Origin: Candidatus Saelkia tenebricola
GTDB lineage: Bacteria > Omnitrophota > Gorgyraeia > Kaelpiales > Kaelpiaceae
Direction: 5' to 3'
Length of the DNA: 50,019 bases
Assembly (NCBI GenBank): GCA_030765145.1
Contig: JAVCDA010000072.1
Span: 1 to 50,019 of the forward strand
Part shown: positions 19,798 to 26,963 of the stretch, one piece after another
Numbering within the stretch: the first letter of the stretch is position 1
How the letters are laid out: each line of letters begins with the position of its first letter
Notes under the pieces: model-generated
Database searches by the model: none
Seen by the model: only the letters and a program-made list of their open reading frames with translations
What the model was told of the DNA's origin: nothing
Translations under genes and position numbers: made by a program

Positions 19798-20562
19798 TTA
19801 TTGGGGATAAATTTCCAATTTAGGCCTTCCTAGAAGACTCACCTTTCCTTCTTTAACATCATATATAGCTTCTTTGGAATAAGTCCAGGATTGACCTCTT
19901 CTTAAACTAACATTACCTTTAGCATGCGCTTTTATAATGCTCTTTTCTTCAGCATCAAAATAAACAATTAGAGTATCACAAAAAAGTTCTCCTCTTCTAT
20001 CTACAATATGAACATCTTCCTTAAAAACAGCGACATTTTCAATATAATCAACTTCCAATGGTCCACTTGAAGTTATAATAGTCTGCGGTATTAACTTCAA
20101 TTGAACATCCTTTTGTATTACAGCTTTTCTAAATTGCGTATCTATCTTCGCACCAGTTCCAACTATTTCATTTTCATCCTTCACTAATTTAAGAAAAACA
20201 TCAGTCCAGACAATATCTTTTTCCTGGTCCCAATTTAGCATCTCTGTATAAAGAACAGCTCCTTTAGAATCTTTTAGCACTACATTTTCTTTTAAAGAGA
20301 CATTTCTGCTGCTTTTATTTATGTACCCTTTATCTGCTTCAATATCGATCACCTGATTATCTTCGTAAACCTTTGCTTGTACAGTAGTTAAAAACACATC
20401 TTGATTGGAAATATTTGCATTGTCGCCTTTCATCTCCCATTTCTTTTTATTATCTTCATCATAACCTGTAAGAATAAAACTTTTCAGGGATTCTTCTGTA
20501 GCAAAAGAATTCAAACTAAAACTCACCAATATTAAAAAAATTGTAGTTATTTTCATCATCAA
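19798..20562 (-). CDS. LptC-LptA fusion protein, periplasmic LPS transport
   Basis: The 254-residue product has a short signal peptide (about 1-21) and two regions in tandem. Residues about 25-155 match LptC: LTGYDEDNKKKWEMKGDNA, then repeated short beta-strands with DIEADKGYINKS and LNWDQEKDIVWTDV. Residues about 160-254 match an OstA/LptA jellyroll: PLEVDYIENVAVFKEDVHI, DTLIVYFDAEEKSI and AIYDVKEGKVSLLGRPKLE. The usual separate LptC and LptA appear joined in one chain. The frame can open at TTG 20562 or ATG 20559 or 20556. A promoter -10 lies only 8-14 bases upstream, so the mRNA may be leaderless. Confidence 0.88.
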   Translation of the reverse strand: MMMKITTIFLILVSFSLNSFATEESLKSFILTGYDEDNKKKWEMKGDNANISNQDVFLTTVQAKVYEDNQVIDIEADKGYINKSSRNVSLKENVVLKDSKGAVLYTEMLNWDQEKDIVWTDVFLKLVKDENEIVGTGAKIDTQFRKAVIQKDVQLKLIPQTIITSSGPLEVDYIENVAVFKEDVHIVDRRGELFCDTLIVYFDAEEKSIIKAHAKGNVSLRRGQSWTYSKEAIYDVKEGKVSLLGRPKLEIYPQ

Positions 20563-20570
20563 ACTTGATT

Positions 20571-20599
20571 ATCCTAACATGGGTTTCTCATTTAGTCAA
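20571..20599 (-). promoter_or_regulatory. Sigma70-type promoter of the lptCA operon, leaderless layout
   Basis: The minus strand has TTGACT (20594-20599), a 17-base spacer and TAGGAT (20571-20576). Transcription would begin near 20564, 2-8 bases before the candidate start codons, with no Shine-Dalgarno. Confidence 0.65.
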
Positions 20600-20690
20600 G
20601 ACGGATACTATTTAGAATAAACTGCCTATAAACACAATTTTGAAGACCGTAACCAGTTATCTAATATAGAATTACAAAACTCTCACACTT

Positions 20691-20708
20691 CTCCTTTACC
20701 TTAAGGAG
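20691..20708. repeat. Short perfect inverted repeat in the intergenic region
   Basis: CTCCTT (20691-20696) and AAGGAG (20703-20708) are complementary with a 6-base loop. No T-tract follows on the minus strand. The region 20563-20743 otherwise holds only the promoter of lptCA; I see no gene in it. Confidence 0.45.
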
Positions 20709-20743
20709 TCAATATGTCGGCAATTACTAAAAACAGCAGACAA

Positions 20744-20974
20744 CTAATCTAAAATCAAATTTGTAATTGTTTTTGTGATACCTTCGATAAGACGCAATTC
20801 CGAAACAACAAAGCTCATCAATTCCTCATAATTAGCAGCTTCAACAAGAGCAACTATATCCTGTTCACCAGAAGTTAAATCCGCTTGTAGAACATCTTCA
20901 CGAGATAAGAGTTGTTTTTTGATGTCTCTTTCCTGACCAGGCTCGACATTGATTTTTAAATAAGCTTTCGCCAT
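20744..20974 (-). CDS. Stand-alone Lrp/AsnC-type ligand-binding (RAM) domain protein
   Basis: The 76-residue protein matches only the C-terminal alpha-beta ACT-like (RAM) domain of Lrp/AsnC regulators, with the strand-helix pattern KINVEPGQERDIKKQLLS, GEQDIVALVEAANYEELMSFV and GITKTITNLIL. It has no helix-turn-helix, so it cannot bind DNA alone. Small domains of this type bind amino acids or pair with other proteins; its exact job is unknown. The start has AAAGGAGG. It is the last gene of a cluster of small genes running from aroB; no gene follows for about 180 bases. Confidence 0.82.
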   Translation of the reverse strand: MAKAYLKINVEPGQERDIKKQLLSREDVLQADLTSGEQDIVALVEAANYEELMSFVVSELRLIEGITKTITNLILD

Positions 20975-21002
20975 TGTTACACCTCCTTTATCAAGTTAAA
21001 TT

Positions 21003-21272
21003 TTATGAACTTTCTATACATTTAAACACTCTGTCATGAATCCTAACACGCTCTTTGACTTTCAATCCTAATATCTGTCCGGGCAATACTTCTTCAACTA
21101 AAGAATGCTCAATTTGCATGGAATTAACAACCATATCAAAATCTGTAGTATGTCCTTTAATTTTAATTTTATCTCCTACTTTTAAATTTTTAGCTGTAAT
21201 CTCTATTATCGCCGCAGAAGGTTTAGCATAAAAACTTGTTACAATCCCAATCTCAATCAATTCTTCAGACAT
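21003..21272 (-). CDS. Small translation-elongation-factor-like beta-barrel protein
   Basis: The 89-residue protein looks like an isolated domain 2 of translation GTPases, with the pattern GIVTSFYAKPSAAIIEI, LKVGDKIKIKGHTTDF, VNSMQIE and LPGQILGLKVKERVRIHD. Proteins of this type are annotated as EF-Tu-like but have no GTPase domain. Its function is not known. The start has AGGAGG in good position and follows the YjbQ gene by 11 bases. Confidence 0.78.
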   Translation of the reverse strand: MSEELIEIGIVTSFYAKPSAAIIEITAKNLKVGDKIKIKGHTTDFDMVVNSMQIEHSLVEEVLPGQILGLKVKERVRIHDRVFKCIESS

Positions 21273-21283
21273 TTCACACCTCC

Positions 21284-21676
21284 TTAGCTTTTAGATAGTT
21301 TTATCCAAATCTCTCTATTCCTTGGCCCATCAAATTCTGCAAAAAGCACTCCTTGCCAAGGACCTAATAAAAGTTTGTTATCATCAATCACTAAAACCAT
21401 ACTGTTACCAAGAAGCATTGATTTGATATGCGCATCTGAATTACCTTCGCTATGTAAATAATTACCATTTTCTGTCACTCTACTATTCAGCCAATTTAAA
21501 ATATCATGCTTAACAGAAGGGTCATAGTTCTCATTTACCAAAATACCTGCAGTTGTATGTGGAATATAAACCGTACAAACTCCATTTTCCATACCATTCT
21601 CTTTAATTAAAGAATTGATTGAAGAGGTAATGTCTATAAGCTCAGTTCTCTTATTAGTTTTTAATTCAATCTTCAT
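21284..21676 (-). CDS. YjbQ/UPF0047 family protein
   Basis: The 130-residue protein carries the conserved histidine motif HTTAGILVNEN at about 40-50 and the C-terminal HSEGNSDAHIKSMLLG and GPWQGVLFAEFDGPRNRE stretches of YjbQ. Some members have a weak thiamine phosphate synthase-like activity, but most have no proven role. It lies between aroB and small genes. The start has GAAGG closely upstream. Thiamine genes are about 10 kb away, so no functional link is suggested by position. Confidence 0.9.
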   Translation of the reverse strand: MKIELKTNKRTELIDITSSINSLIKENGMENGVCTVYIPHTTAGILVNENYDPSVKHDILNWLNSRVTENGNYLHSEGNSDAHIKSMLLGNSMVLVIDDNKLLLGPWQGVLFAEFDGPRNREIWIKLSKS

Positions 21677-21715
21677 ATGCCTTCTATTCAGTCCAACTGT
21701 TGCAGATTTTAAGTG

Positions 21716-22810
21716 CTAAAGATATTCTAAAGCATCTTTAATAGAAGACTCTATGATCTTCTCATCTAACCCCGTAACAATTTTGACCCCTCCTATTTTA
21801 GAAGGAACTACCAATCTGGACTGACCAAATTTATTTTTTTTATCATACGGAAGATAGCTGACGATATCTGCTATTTTGATTGTTTTTCTCACAATAGGAA
21901 GACACTTTAAATCTACAATCAAACTAATTATTCTATCCAAATTTTTTCGACTTAAAATACCTATTTTGTTCGATATTATGCTTTCTGCTATCAGCCCAAG
22001 AGCTATGCCTTCTCCGTGAGTAATCATTGCGTATTTAAATGCTGATTCCATTGCATGTCCAATAGTATGTCCTAAATTTAAAGCTATTCTTATATCCTTA
22101 GAATCAAATTCATCTTTCTCCACAATAGCAGCTTTTAACTGAGCGCACTTCTTAATAATTTTCAACATCTTAGGAGAAGAAACATCAAGAATTGAACTTC
22201 TATTGGCTTCTAATAAAGAAAATAATTCGCCATCTATTATTCCACATTTGATTATCTCTGAGAAACCATTTCTTATTTCCCTGGTTGGCAACGTATTTAA
22301 AAACCCTATCTCTGAGATTACAATCTTAGGCTGATAAAATGCACCTATAAGATTTTTACCCCAACTCAAATCAACCGCTACTTTTCCTCCGATACCGGAA
22401 TCAACCTGCGCCAGAAGCGTGGTAGGCAACTGGATATAGGGAATCCCGCGCTTATAAATTGCCGCCACAAAACCTGTCAAATCTCCAACCACCCCTCCGC
22501 CTAAAGCTACTAAAAATATGTTTTTGCCTTTATCAAAACTCACTATTGTTTTTAAAACATTAAAAAGCACTTGCCATGATTTAGCTTTTTCTGAATCAGG
22601 AACTTTTATAAATGACAGTTGAGAATGACTCTTAAATTGCTTTTTTAAAAAATTCCCATAAAGCTTATAAATCACTTCATTGGTTACAACAACCGGTTGG
22701 TATTTTGAAAGATGCAACTTTTCCAACCTGTTGGATAAACTTGATATTACATTCTCTCCTATTATGATATCGTAACTACACAATCCTAAATTCACGTTTA
22801 TCTTTGCCAT
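21716..22810 (-). CDS. aroB: 3-dehydroquinate synthase
   Basis: AroB closes DAHP to 3-dehydroquinate, an early step of the shikimate pathway. The true N-terminus is probably MAKINVNLG at ATG 22808-22810; an upstream ATG at 22840 would overlap the preceding gene. The start lies 1 base after that gene's TGA. The 364-residue protein shows ALGGGVVGDLTGFVAAIYKR at about 98-117 (NAD), PTTLLAQVDSGIGGKVAVD, the Zn ligand motif LNLGHTIGHAMESAF and THGEGIALG. Length is normal. AroQ, which acts next, is at 40839-41294, so the pathway genes are scattered. Confidence 0.95.
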   Translation of the reverse strand: MAKINVNLGLCSYDIIIGENVISSLSNRLEKLHLSKYQPVVVTNEVIYKLYGNFLKKQFKSHSQLSFIKVPDSEKAKSWQVLFNVLKTIVSFDKGKNIFLVALGGGVVGDLTGFVAAIYKRGIPYIQLPTTLLAQVDSGIGGKVAVDLSWGKNLIGAFYQPKIVISEIGFLNTLPTREIRNGFSEIIKCGIIDGELFSLLEANRSSILDVSSPKMLKIIKKCAQLKAAIVEKDEFDSKDIRIALNLGHTIGHAMESAFKYAMITHGEGIALGLIAESIISNKIGILSRKNLDRIISLIVDLKCLPIVRKTIKIADIVSYLPYDKKNKFGQSRLVVPSKIGGVKIVTGLDEKIIESSIKDALEYL

Positions 22811-22811
22811 T

Positions 22812-23615
22812 TCAAAATATCCTGATAATTTCAATAACATCCTTTGCTATTAATTCCCCTTCTATTGTTACTTCCTGCCCCAAATATACAGTAATTCCGG
22901 AATCAAAACCTATTAGATAATATTTTTTACCTTCTGGAGTAATGAGCTTATATTTAGACTTTCGATAAAACAACCTTCCTACATCTTCCACCGTACCTCT
23001 AAAAACATCATCTGATGAAACCTCTTTAGGTTCCACCACAGGAGTTATCACCTGCGTTATTTCCTCTATTAAATCCTCTTTCTGAGCATTCTCCATAACA
23101 ACAGGAACAGACTTAGATACCGTTTCTTCAATATCTGCTAAATAGCTGCCTAAATATTCAGTTTTCGCCCAACCTGTAAAACCTTTCGGTGAAACTATTT
23201 CGACCCATCCAGGATGAACTCCAACAATGCTAACCGTATCTCCTTTACTCATCTGCCCTATGACAGTAGCTTTCAATGTTGGACAGACTCTTACATTAAC
23301 CCTATCAGAATCTATAATACCAATAGAATCTTTGAGAGAAACATAATCATCTGATACATACAAACTCACATCTGTAGACAGTTCGACTTCAGTCCAACCA
23401 TATTTTTCAGAAACTTTTTTTAAGATCTCTCCTTTCTTTAGTTTTTTTAAAACTTCAAAATTTTGATTCGGACCTGCCCTTAGATATAAAATATCCATAT
23501 CGACTATTAAGCCATCAAAACTCATAGCCCGATATTGCACAGTAAAAACTAAAGTTAGGATTAATAAAATCTTAAGCTTTCCCACCACCAGTCTCTTCTT
23601 TGCTTTGAACATCAC
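22812..23615 (-). CDS. Exported protein with two bacterial SH3 domains
   Basis: The 267-residue protein has an N-terminal hydrophobic segment (about 14-28, LKILLILTLVFTV), likely a signal peptide. Two SH3b domains follow: the first at about 36-90 (LYLRAGPNQNFEVLKKLKKGE) and the second at 99-155 (VNVRVCPTLKATVIGQMSKGD, WVEIVSPKGFTGWAKTEYL). After an acidic linker the C-terminus (about 205-267) is a small beta-rich domain of unknown type. Bacterial SH3 domains bind cell-wall peptides, so a periplasmic wall role is likely. Its start lies 44 bases inside the preceding small basic protein gene. Confidence 0.84.
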   Translation of the reverse strand: MMFKAKKRLVVGKLKILLILTLVFTVQYRAMSFDGLIVDMDILYLRAGPNQNFEVLKKLKKGEILKKVSEKYGWTEVELSTDVSLYVSDDYVSLKDSIGIIDSDRVNVRVCPTLKATVIGQMSKGDTVSIVGVHPGWVEIVSPKGFTGWAKTEYLGSYLADIEETVSKSVPVVMENAQKEDLIEEITQVITPVVEPKEVSSDDVFRGTVEDVGRLFYRKSKYKLITPEGKKYYLIGFDSGITVYLGQEVTIEGELIAKDVIEIIRIF

Positions 23616-23820
23616 TTACATTCTCTACTGAAGCCTCTTCTTTCTTGACTTCCTTCTCTAAACCTTTGACTCTCTTTCTTTTAAATTTCGGCAATTTAAA
23701 TACAGTTAGACTTTCTTCGCCGGACTTCTTGAGAAACATGGTAATTCTTTCAAATCTTTTAAGAACATTCCTGTGTTGTAAATCTGTGTCCTTAATTTTT
23801 AAACTCGGGTGTCTTGCCAT
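23572..23820 (-). CDS. Small basic protein of the PVC superphylum (TIGR04137-like)
   Basis: The first 50 residues match the small basic protein family found in Verrucomicrobia, Chlamydiae and relatives: ARHPSLKIKD, HRNVLKRFERI and a Lys/Arg-rich tail around residues 45-58. Family members are about 50 residues; here there is an extra acidic C-terminal tail (EEASVENVSDVQSKEETGG) that is encoded in the region overlapping the SH3 gene. The function is unknown; a ribosome-related role has been guessed from co-occurrence. The start has GGAGGTAACTG. This protein is my main evidence for PVC affiliation. Confidence 0.85.
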   Translation of the reverse strand: MARHPSLKIKDTDLQHRNVLKRFERITMFLKKSGEESLTVFKLPKFKRKRVKGLEKEVKKEEASVENVSDVQSKEETGGGKA

Positions 23821-24377
23821 CAGTTACCTCCTTTAATTTTTTTTATAAAAGCATCTTTATAAGTTTCTTTCAATTTACTTAAAGATTTTTTTGCATCCTT
23901 TTCATTTCCATATTTACCTACATAAACAATTTTATATCTCCCCTGTTCAGAGATATATGCAGAATATCCAAGTTCTGTAAGTTTTCTTTTCTCCGCATCA
24001 GCATAAGATAAATTTTTATACGCTACTAGCTGTAGAGTATATTTTGCATCAACTTCTCCTACATTCTGAAACAAAGCTTTACTATCAACATCCTCCAACA
24101 GAGTTGTTTCTTGGGGAGTTGATTTTACTACAATATTTGAGAAAACTACCTCGGGTGAAAGTTCCTCAGGGTGCAATCTTCCTCTTTTGTACCCCAAAAC
24201 GTAAATTGAAACCAGAGAAAATAAAAAAATCAAAAGAAAAAGAGCAATTCTCTCTTCACTAAGATTATAGTGTTTCTTCCTAATAAATGGGAAATTTCTA
24301 TGCTTCTTTCTTTTATATGGTGTCTTACTACTATCACCTTTAAACTCAGGAAACAATACTTCTTTATATTCCGCCAT
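23820..24377 (-). CDS. Single-pass membrane protein with SPOR domain
   Basis: The 185-residue protein has a basic N-terminal tail, one membrane helix at about 44-63 (IALFLLIFLFSLVSIYVLGY) and a C-terminal SPOR domain (about 112-183: YTLQLVAYKNLSYADAEKRK, YKIVYVGKYGNEKDAKKS). SPOR domains bind denuded peptidoglycan strands at the division septum, so it is probably a septal envelope protein like FtsN or DamX. Spacing to neighbours is tight: the lipoprotein gene ends 12 bases before, and its stop overlaps the start of the small basic protein gene. Confidence 0.88.
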   Translation of the reverse strand: MAEYKEVLFPEFKGDSSKTPYKRKKHRNFPFIRKKHYNLSEERIALFLLIFLFSLVSIYVLGYKRGRLHPEELSPEVVFSNIVVKSTPQETTLLEDVDSKALFQNVGEVDAKYTLQLVAYKNLSYADAEKRKLTELGYSAYISEQGRYKIVYVGKYGNEKDAKKSLSKLKETYKDAFIKKIKGGN

Positions 24378-24389
24378 AATTCATTACTT

Positions 24390-25094
24390 TCACTCACGAT
24401 TAAAACTAAATGTAAAATCGATACTTTCCAACGCTTCATCATTAACGTCAAATGTAGTCTTTATGTTAGAAAAAACCAACTTCATATCCCGAGCATCAGG
24501 GATAGGTCTCAGAAAAGCAACAAAACCGTCATAAACAACACCGGGATAAACATACCCCCCAGTTAACTCGATTGATTTAAGCAAAGCCAATATTTTATTT
24601 AATCCTCTCCCTGCTACCTTAGGTGTCAAATCAACAGGTGTTAAAGAAAAAGTAGATTTAGCAAAAGAATAAAGAGATCTTTTTGATTTATAAAGGTCTA
24701 CTATGTGATCCGGATTAATATAGAGATACTGTGTCCCTAATTCATCTAAAATAACAAGATTATCAGGATTGATAAAAATCCTGGATTCTGATTTATTTTC
24801 TATTCTTACCTTAAAAACTATAAGCTCTTTAAGATACGGATTTTTACCTGCATATATTCCGTAAGTTTTTTTATCAGTAAAAAGCATATTTAATTCTTGA
24901 TGGCTCATATGTTGGACTAATATTTCAATGTTTTCTTGTTCCTGCGTCTGCTCGATAGGTATTAATTGATAACCTTCAGCTTTAGTACGTGCATGGGGTT
25001 CTAATCGCCCTTTTGTCTTCTTACCATAAACATATTCACCTGCACATCCAGATAACATAACGATAACAATACATAGTAAAATTTGCTTATGCAT
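24390..25094 (-). CDS. Lipoprotein of unknown function
   Basis: The 234-residue protein has a lipoprotein signal peptide with lipobox LSGC at residues 14-17. The mature part contains a beta-rich region (about 50-180, e.g. VFKVRIENKSESRIFINPDNLVI) reminiscent of DUF-type immunoglobulin-like domains, then a C-terminal beta-rich part ending in FTFSFNRE. I do not recognise a family. Order wHTH - lipoprotein - SPOR protein suggests an envelope-related operon. The start overlaps the stop of the preceding small gene by 8 bases. Confidence 0.72.
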   Translation of the reverse strand: MHKQILLCIVIVMLSGCAGEYVYGKKTKGRLEPHARTKAEGYQLIPIEQTQEQENIEILVQHMSHQELNMLFTDKKTYGIYAGKNPYLKELIVFKVRIENKSESRIFINPDNLVILDELGTQYLYINPDHIVDLYKSKRSLYSFAKSTFSLTPVDLTPKVAGRGLNKILALLKSIELTGGYVYPGVVYDGFVAFLRPIPDARDMKLVFSNIKTTFDVNDEALESIDFTFSFNRE

Positions 25095-25362
25095 TTCCTA
25101 ATTCCTCCAAGAAGTCGGCAATCTTTAAAATCTGGTCTTTATCCTGAGTAAAAGAATATCCCGCTGCGGCATAGGTAGAATCTTTATTCATAATTTTATG
25201 CTCAACTAAAAAATCTAATCCCTTCTCAATAGGCTCCTTTTCCTCTTCAATCCAATCTGCGATATTGTCTATTGTATCTATACACGTAGGGTTTTCGTAA
25301 AAAAAACGGATTATTTTTATCAGCATTCTATCCTCTTTCAGCATTTCAAATAATTCTTTCAT
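25087..25362 (-). CDS. Small winged-helix-like protein
   Basis: The 91-residue protein is almost wholly helical: MLIKIIRFFYENPTCIDTI, DNIADWIEEEKEPIEKGLDFLVEHKIM and a C-terminal helix. This is the shape of a compact winged helix, in which residues 35-55 would form the recognition helix. It could be a DNA-binding or protein-protein adapter; nothing specific is seen. The start overlaps the HD-GYP stop by 4 bases, so it is coupled to that gene. Confidence 0.7.
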   Translation of the reverse strand: MKELFEMLKEDRMLIKIIRFFYENPTCIDTIDNIADWIEEEKEPIEKGLDFLVEHKIMNKDSTYAAAGYSFTQDKDQILKIADFLEELGNA

Positions 25363-26876
25363 TTAATCTTTTTTATTTCAGCTCTCATACAATAATAAAT
25401 TTTCTGCATCTTACCTTTTTTAACAGCTCTTCTAAAAGCATCTACAACAACAGGATCAAATTGTTCTCCGCTATATTTTTCGATTTCCGCAACTGCTGTT
25501 TTAAAATTTACACTCTTTTTATATGGTCTGTGACAAATCATTGCCTCAAAAGTATCTGCAACAGCAAGAATTCGTGCCCCTAAAGGAATCTTTGCACCTT
25601 TTAACCCCCGAGGATAACCTTTACCATCAAAACGCTCATGATGATGTAATATTATCGGCACAACAGGCTTTAATGTTTTGATTGATTTAATAATCTCTGC
25701 ACTTTTAAGAGGATGTTCTTTAATAGAACTATACTCTTCTTCTGTAAGCAAGTCAGCCTTTTTCAATATCGTTTCGGATACTGCAAGTTTACCTGTATCT
25801 AGTAATAAGGTAGCATACTTAATATGCTCCCGTTCCTCAGCAGACACACCGTATTCATCTGCAATTGATAGCACTAAATCCACAAAGCTTCTTGGATGAG
25901 TATAGGTTTTAGGAGATTTAACATCCAGAGCTTTAGATAGAGATTTTAAACTCTCCAATAGGATTTTGCTTTGCATTTCATACAGCTGAGCGTTCTTTAT
26001 AGCTACAACCGCCTGTTCGGCAAGAACTGACAATATTTCGCGGTCATTTGAATCAAACGCTTTACCGTTTTGTTTTCCCCGCAAACAAATCGCGCCAATA
26101 ATATCTTCTTCAATTAATGGAACCCAAAGCACATTGCGATTAAGAATAATATTTCCTTTTTCTAAAGTCTTACCAATTCTACTATTAAAAATTGGTATTT
26201 TTGCCGGATTACGATTAGAATTAAAAGAAACAACTGCTTGTGGTTTTAAATAATTTTTGTTTCTAATATAAATCGTACACATTTTTGATCTTGTAACTTG
26301 GGTACAAAGACGCGCTAATCGAGGCAATAGTTCGTCCATGTTAAGAGTCGAAGATATCAATCTATGCACGGTATGAACAGAAGATAATGCAATGGCACGA
26401 GGGCGCAATGTACCGTGAACCTTAATAAGCTCCAGCTCTTTTAATGCTTTCTCCAGAGATATAGATAAATAATCATCAATAAAATCAAGCATCTCTTTTG
26501 AAAAAGTCCCTTTCTCAATAATAATACAAAGATAGCCGTAAGTAAGGCCTCCGTGCATCAGTGGAAAAATCCAAGCACTACGTGCAAACTTACATCTTAC
26601 CTCCTCAAAATATCCGCTTTTTGAAGACCTTCCCATTTTATTCTTAATTCTTTCTACAGATATTTTTTCCACTTTAGTTTTTATGCCGCACTCTTTAACT
26701 ATTTTTTTTATTTTTAACAACAAAGATTCTATCGGATATTTGGCTTCAGGACGGGAAAAAAGAATTAAAACTGAATTAGAATCGGAAATTCTATCCAGAT
26801 GGAATTTAAGCCTTTCTAAATCTCCACCCTTATCTATTGTTTCAACAACTTTTTTTTCCAAACTTATCTTGTCCAT
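25359..26876 (-). CDS. GAF-domain protein with degenerate HD-GYP domain
   Basis: The 505-residue protein has an N-terminal sensory region, a GAF domain (about 170-300: TQVTRSKMCTIYIRNK, VPLIEEDIIGAICLRGKQNG, ILSVLAEQAVVAIKNAQLYE) and a C-terminal HD-GYP domain. HHHERFDGKGYP, which carries the GYP signature and metal ligands, and VADTFEAM are intact, but the HD dyad reads LLLDTGK, so the His is replaced by Leu. HD-GYP enzymes degrade cyclic di-GMP; the missing His could reduce or change activity. I start at ATG 26874-26876, because a frame-open ATG at 26888 lies in the -10 box of the promoter. The transcript would be leaderless. Confidence 0.86.
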   Translation of the reverse strand: MDKISLEKKVVETIDKGGDLERLKFHLDRISDSNSVLILFSRPEAKYPIESLLLKIKKIVKECGIKTKVEKISVERIKNKMGRSSKSGYFEEVRCKFARSAWIFPLMHGGLTYGYLCIIIEKGTFSKEMLDFIDDYLSISLEKALKELELIKVHGTLRPRAIALSSVHTVHRLISSTLNMDELLPRLARLCTQVTRSKMCTIYIRNKNYLKPQAVVSFNSNRNPAKIPIFNSRIGKTLEKGNIILNRNVLWVPLIEEDIIGAICLRGKQNGKAFDSNDREILSVLAEQAVVAIKNAQLYEMQSKILLESLKSLSKALDVKSPKTYTHPRSFVDLVLSIADEYGVSAEEREHIKYATLLLDTGKLAVSETILKKADLLTEEEYSSIKEHPLKSAEIIKSIKTLKPVVPIILHHHERFDGKGYPRGLKGAKIPLGARILAVADTFEAMICHRPYKKSVNFKTAVAEIEKYSGEQFDPVVVDAFRRAVKKGKMQKIYYCMRAEIKKIK

Positions 26877-26886
26877 ATTGGTAACC

Positions 26887-26915
26887 ATTGTACATCAACA
26901 ACAGATGTTTTTCAA
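26887..26915 (-). promoter_or_regulatory. Sigma70-type promoter of the HD-GYP gene, leaderless layout
   Basis: TTGAAA (26910-26915) and TACAAT (26887-26892) on the minus strand are 17 bases apart. The ATG at 26876 follows the -10 box by only 10 bases, so transcription should begin a few bases before it. No Shine-Dalgarno is visible. Confidence 0.68.
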
Positions 26916-26963
26916 CACCGGTCTATTTTTAACTACAACTCATTATATAATAAAGAGTTAACG

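Noticed and set aside
20703-20753. A 12-codon plus-strand ORF preceded by AAGGAG in the gap before lptCA
   Set aside because: The AAGGAG is one arm of an inverted repeat, the peptide is too short to judge and all other genes run the other way.
22811-22840. A longer aroB start at 22840
   Set aside because: It lies in the end of the SH3 gene and adds residues without family support.
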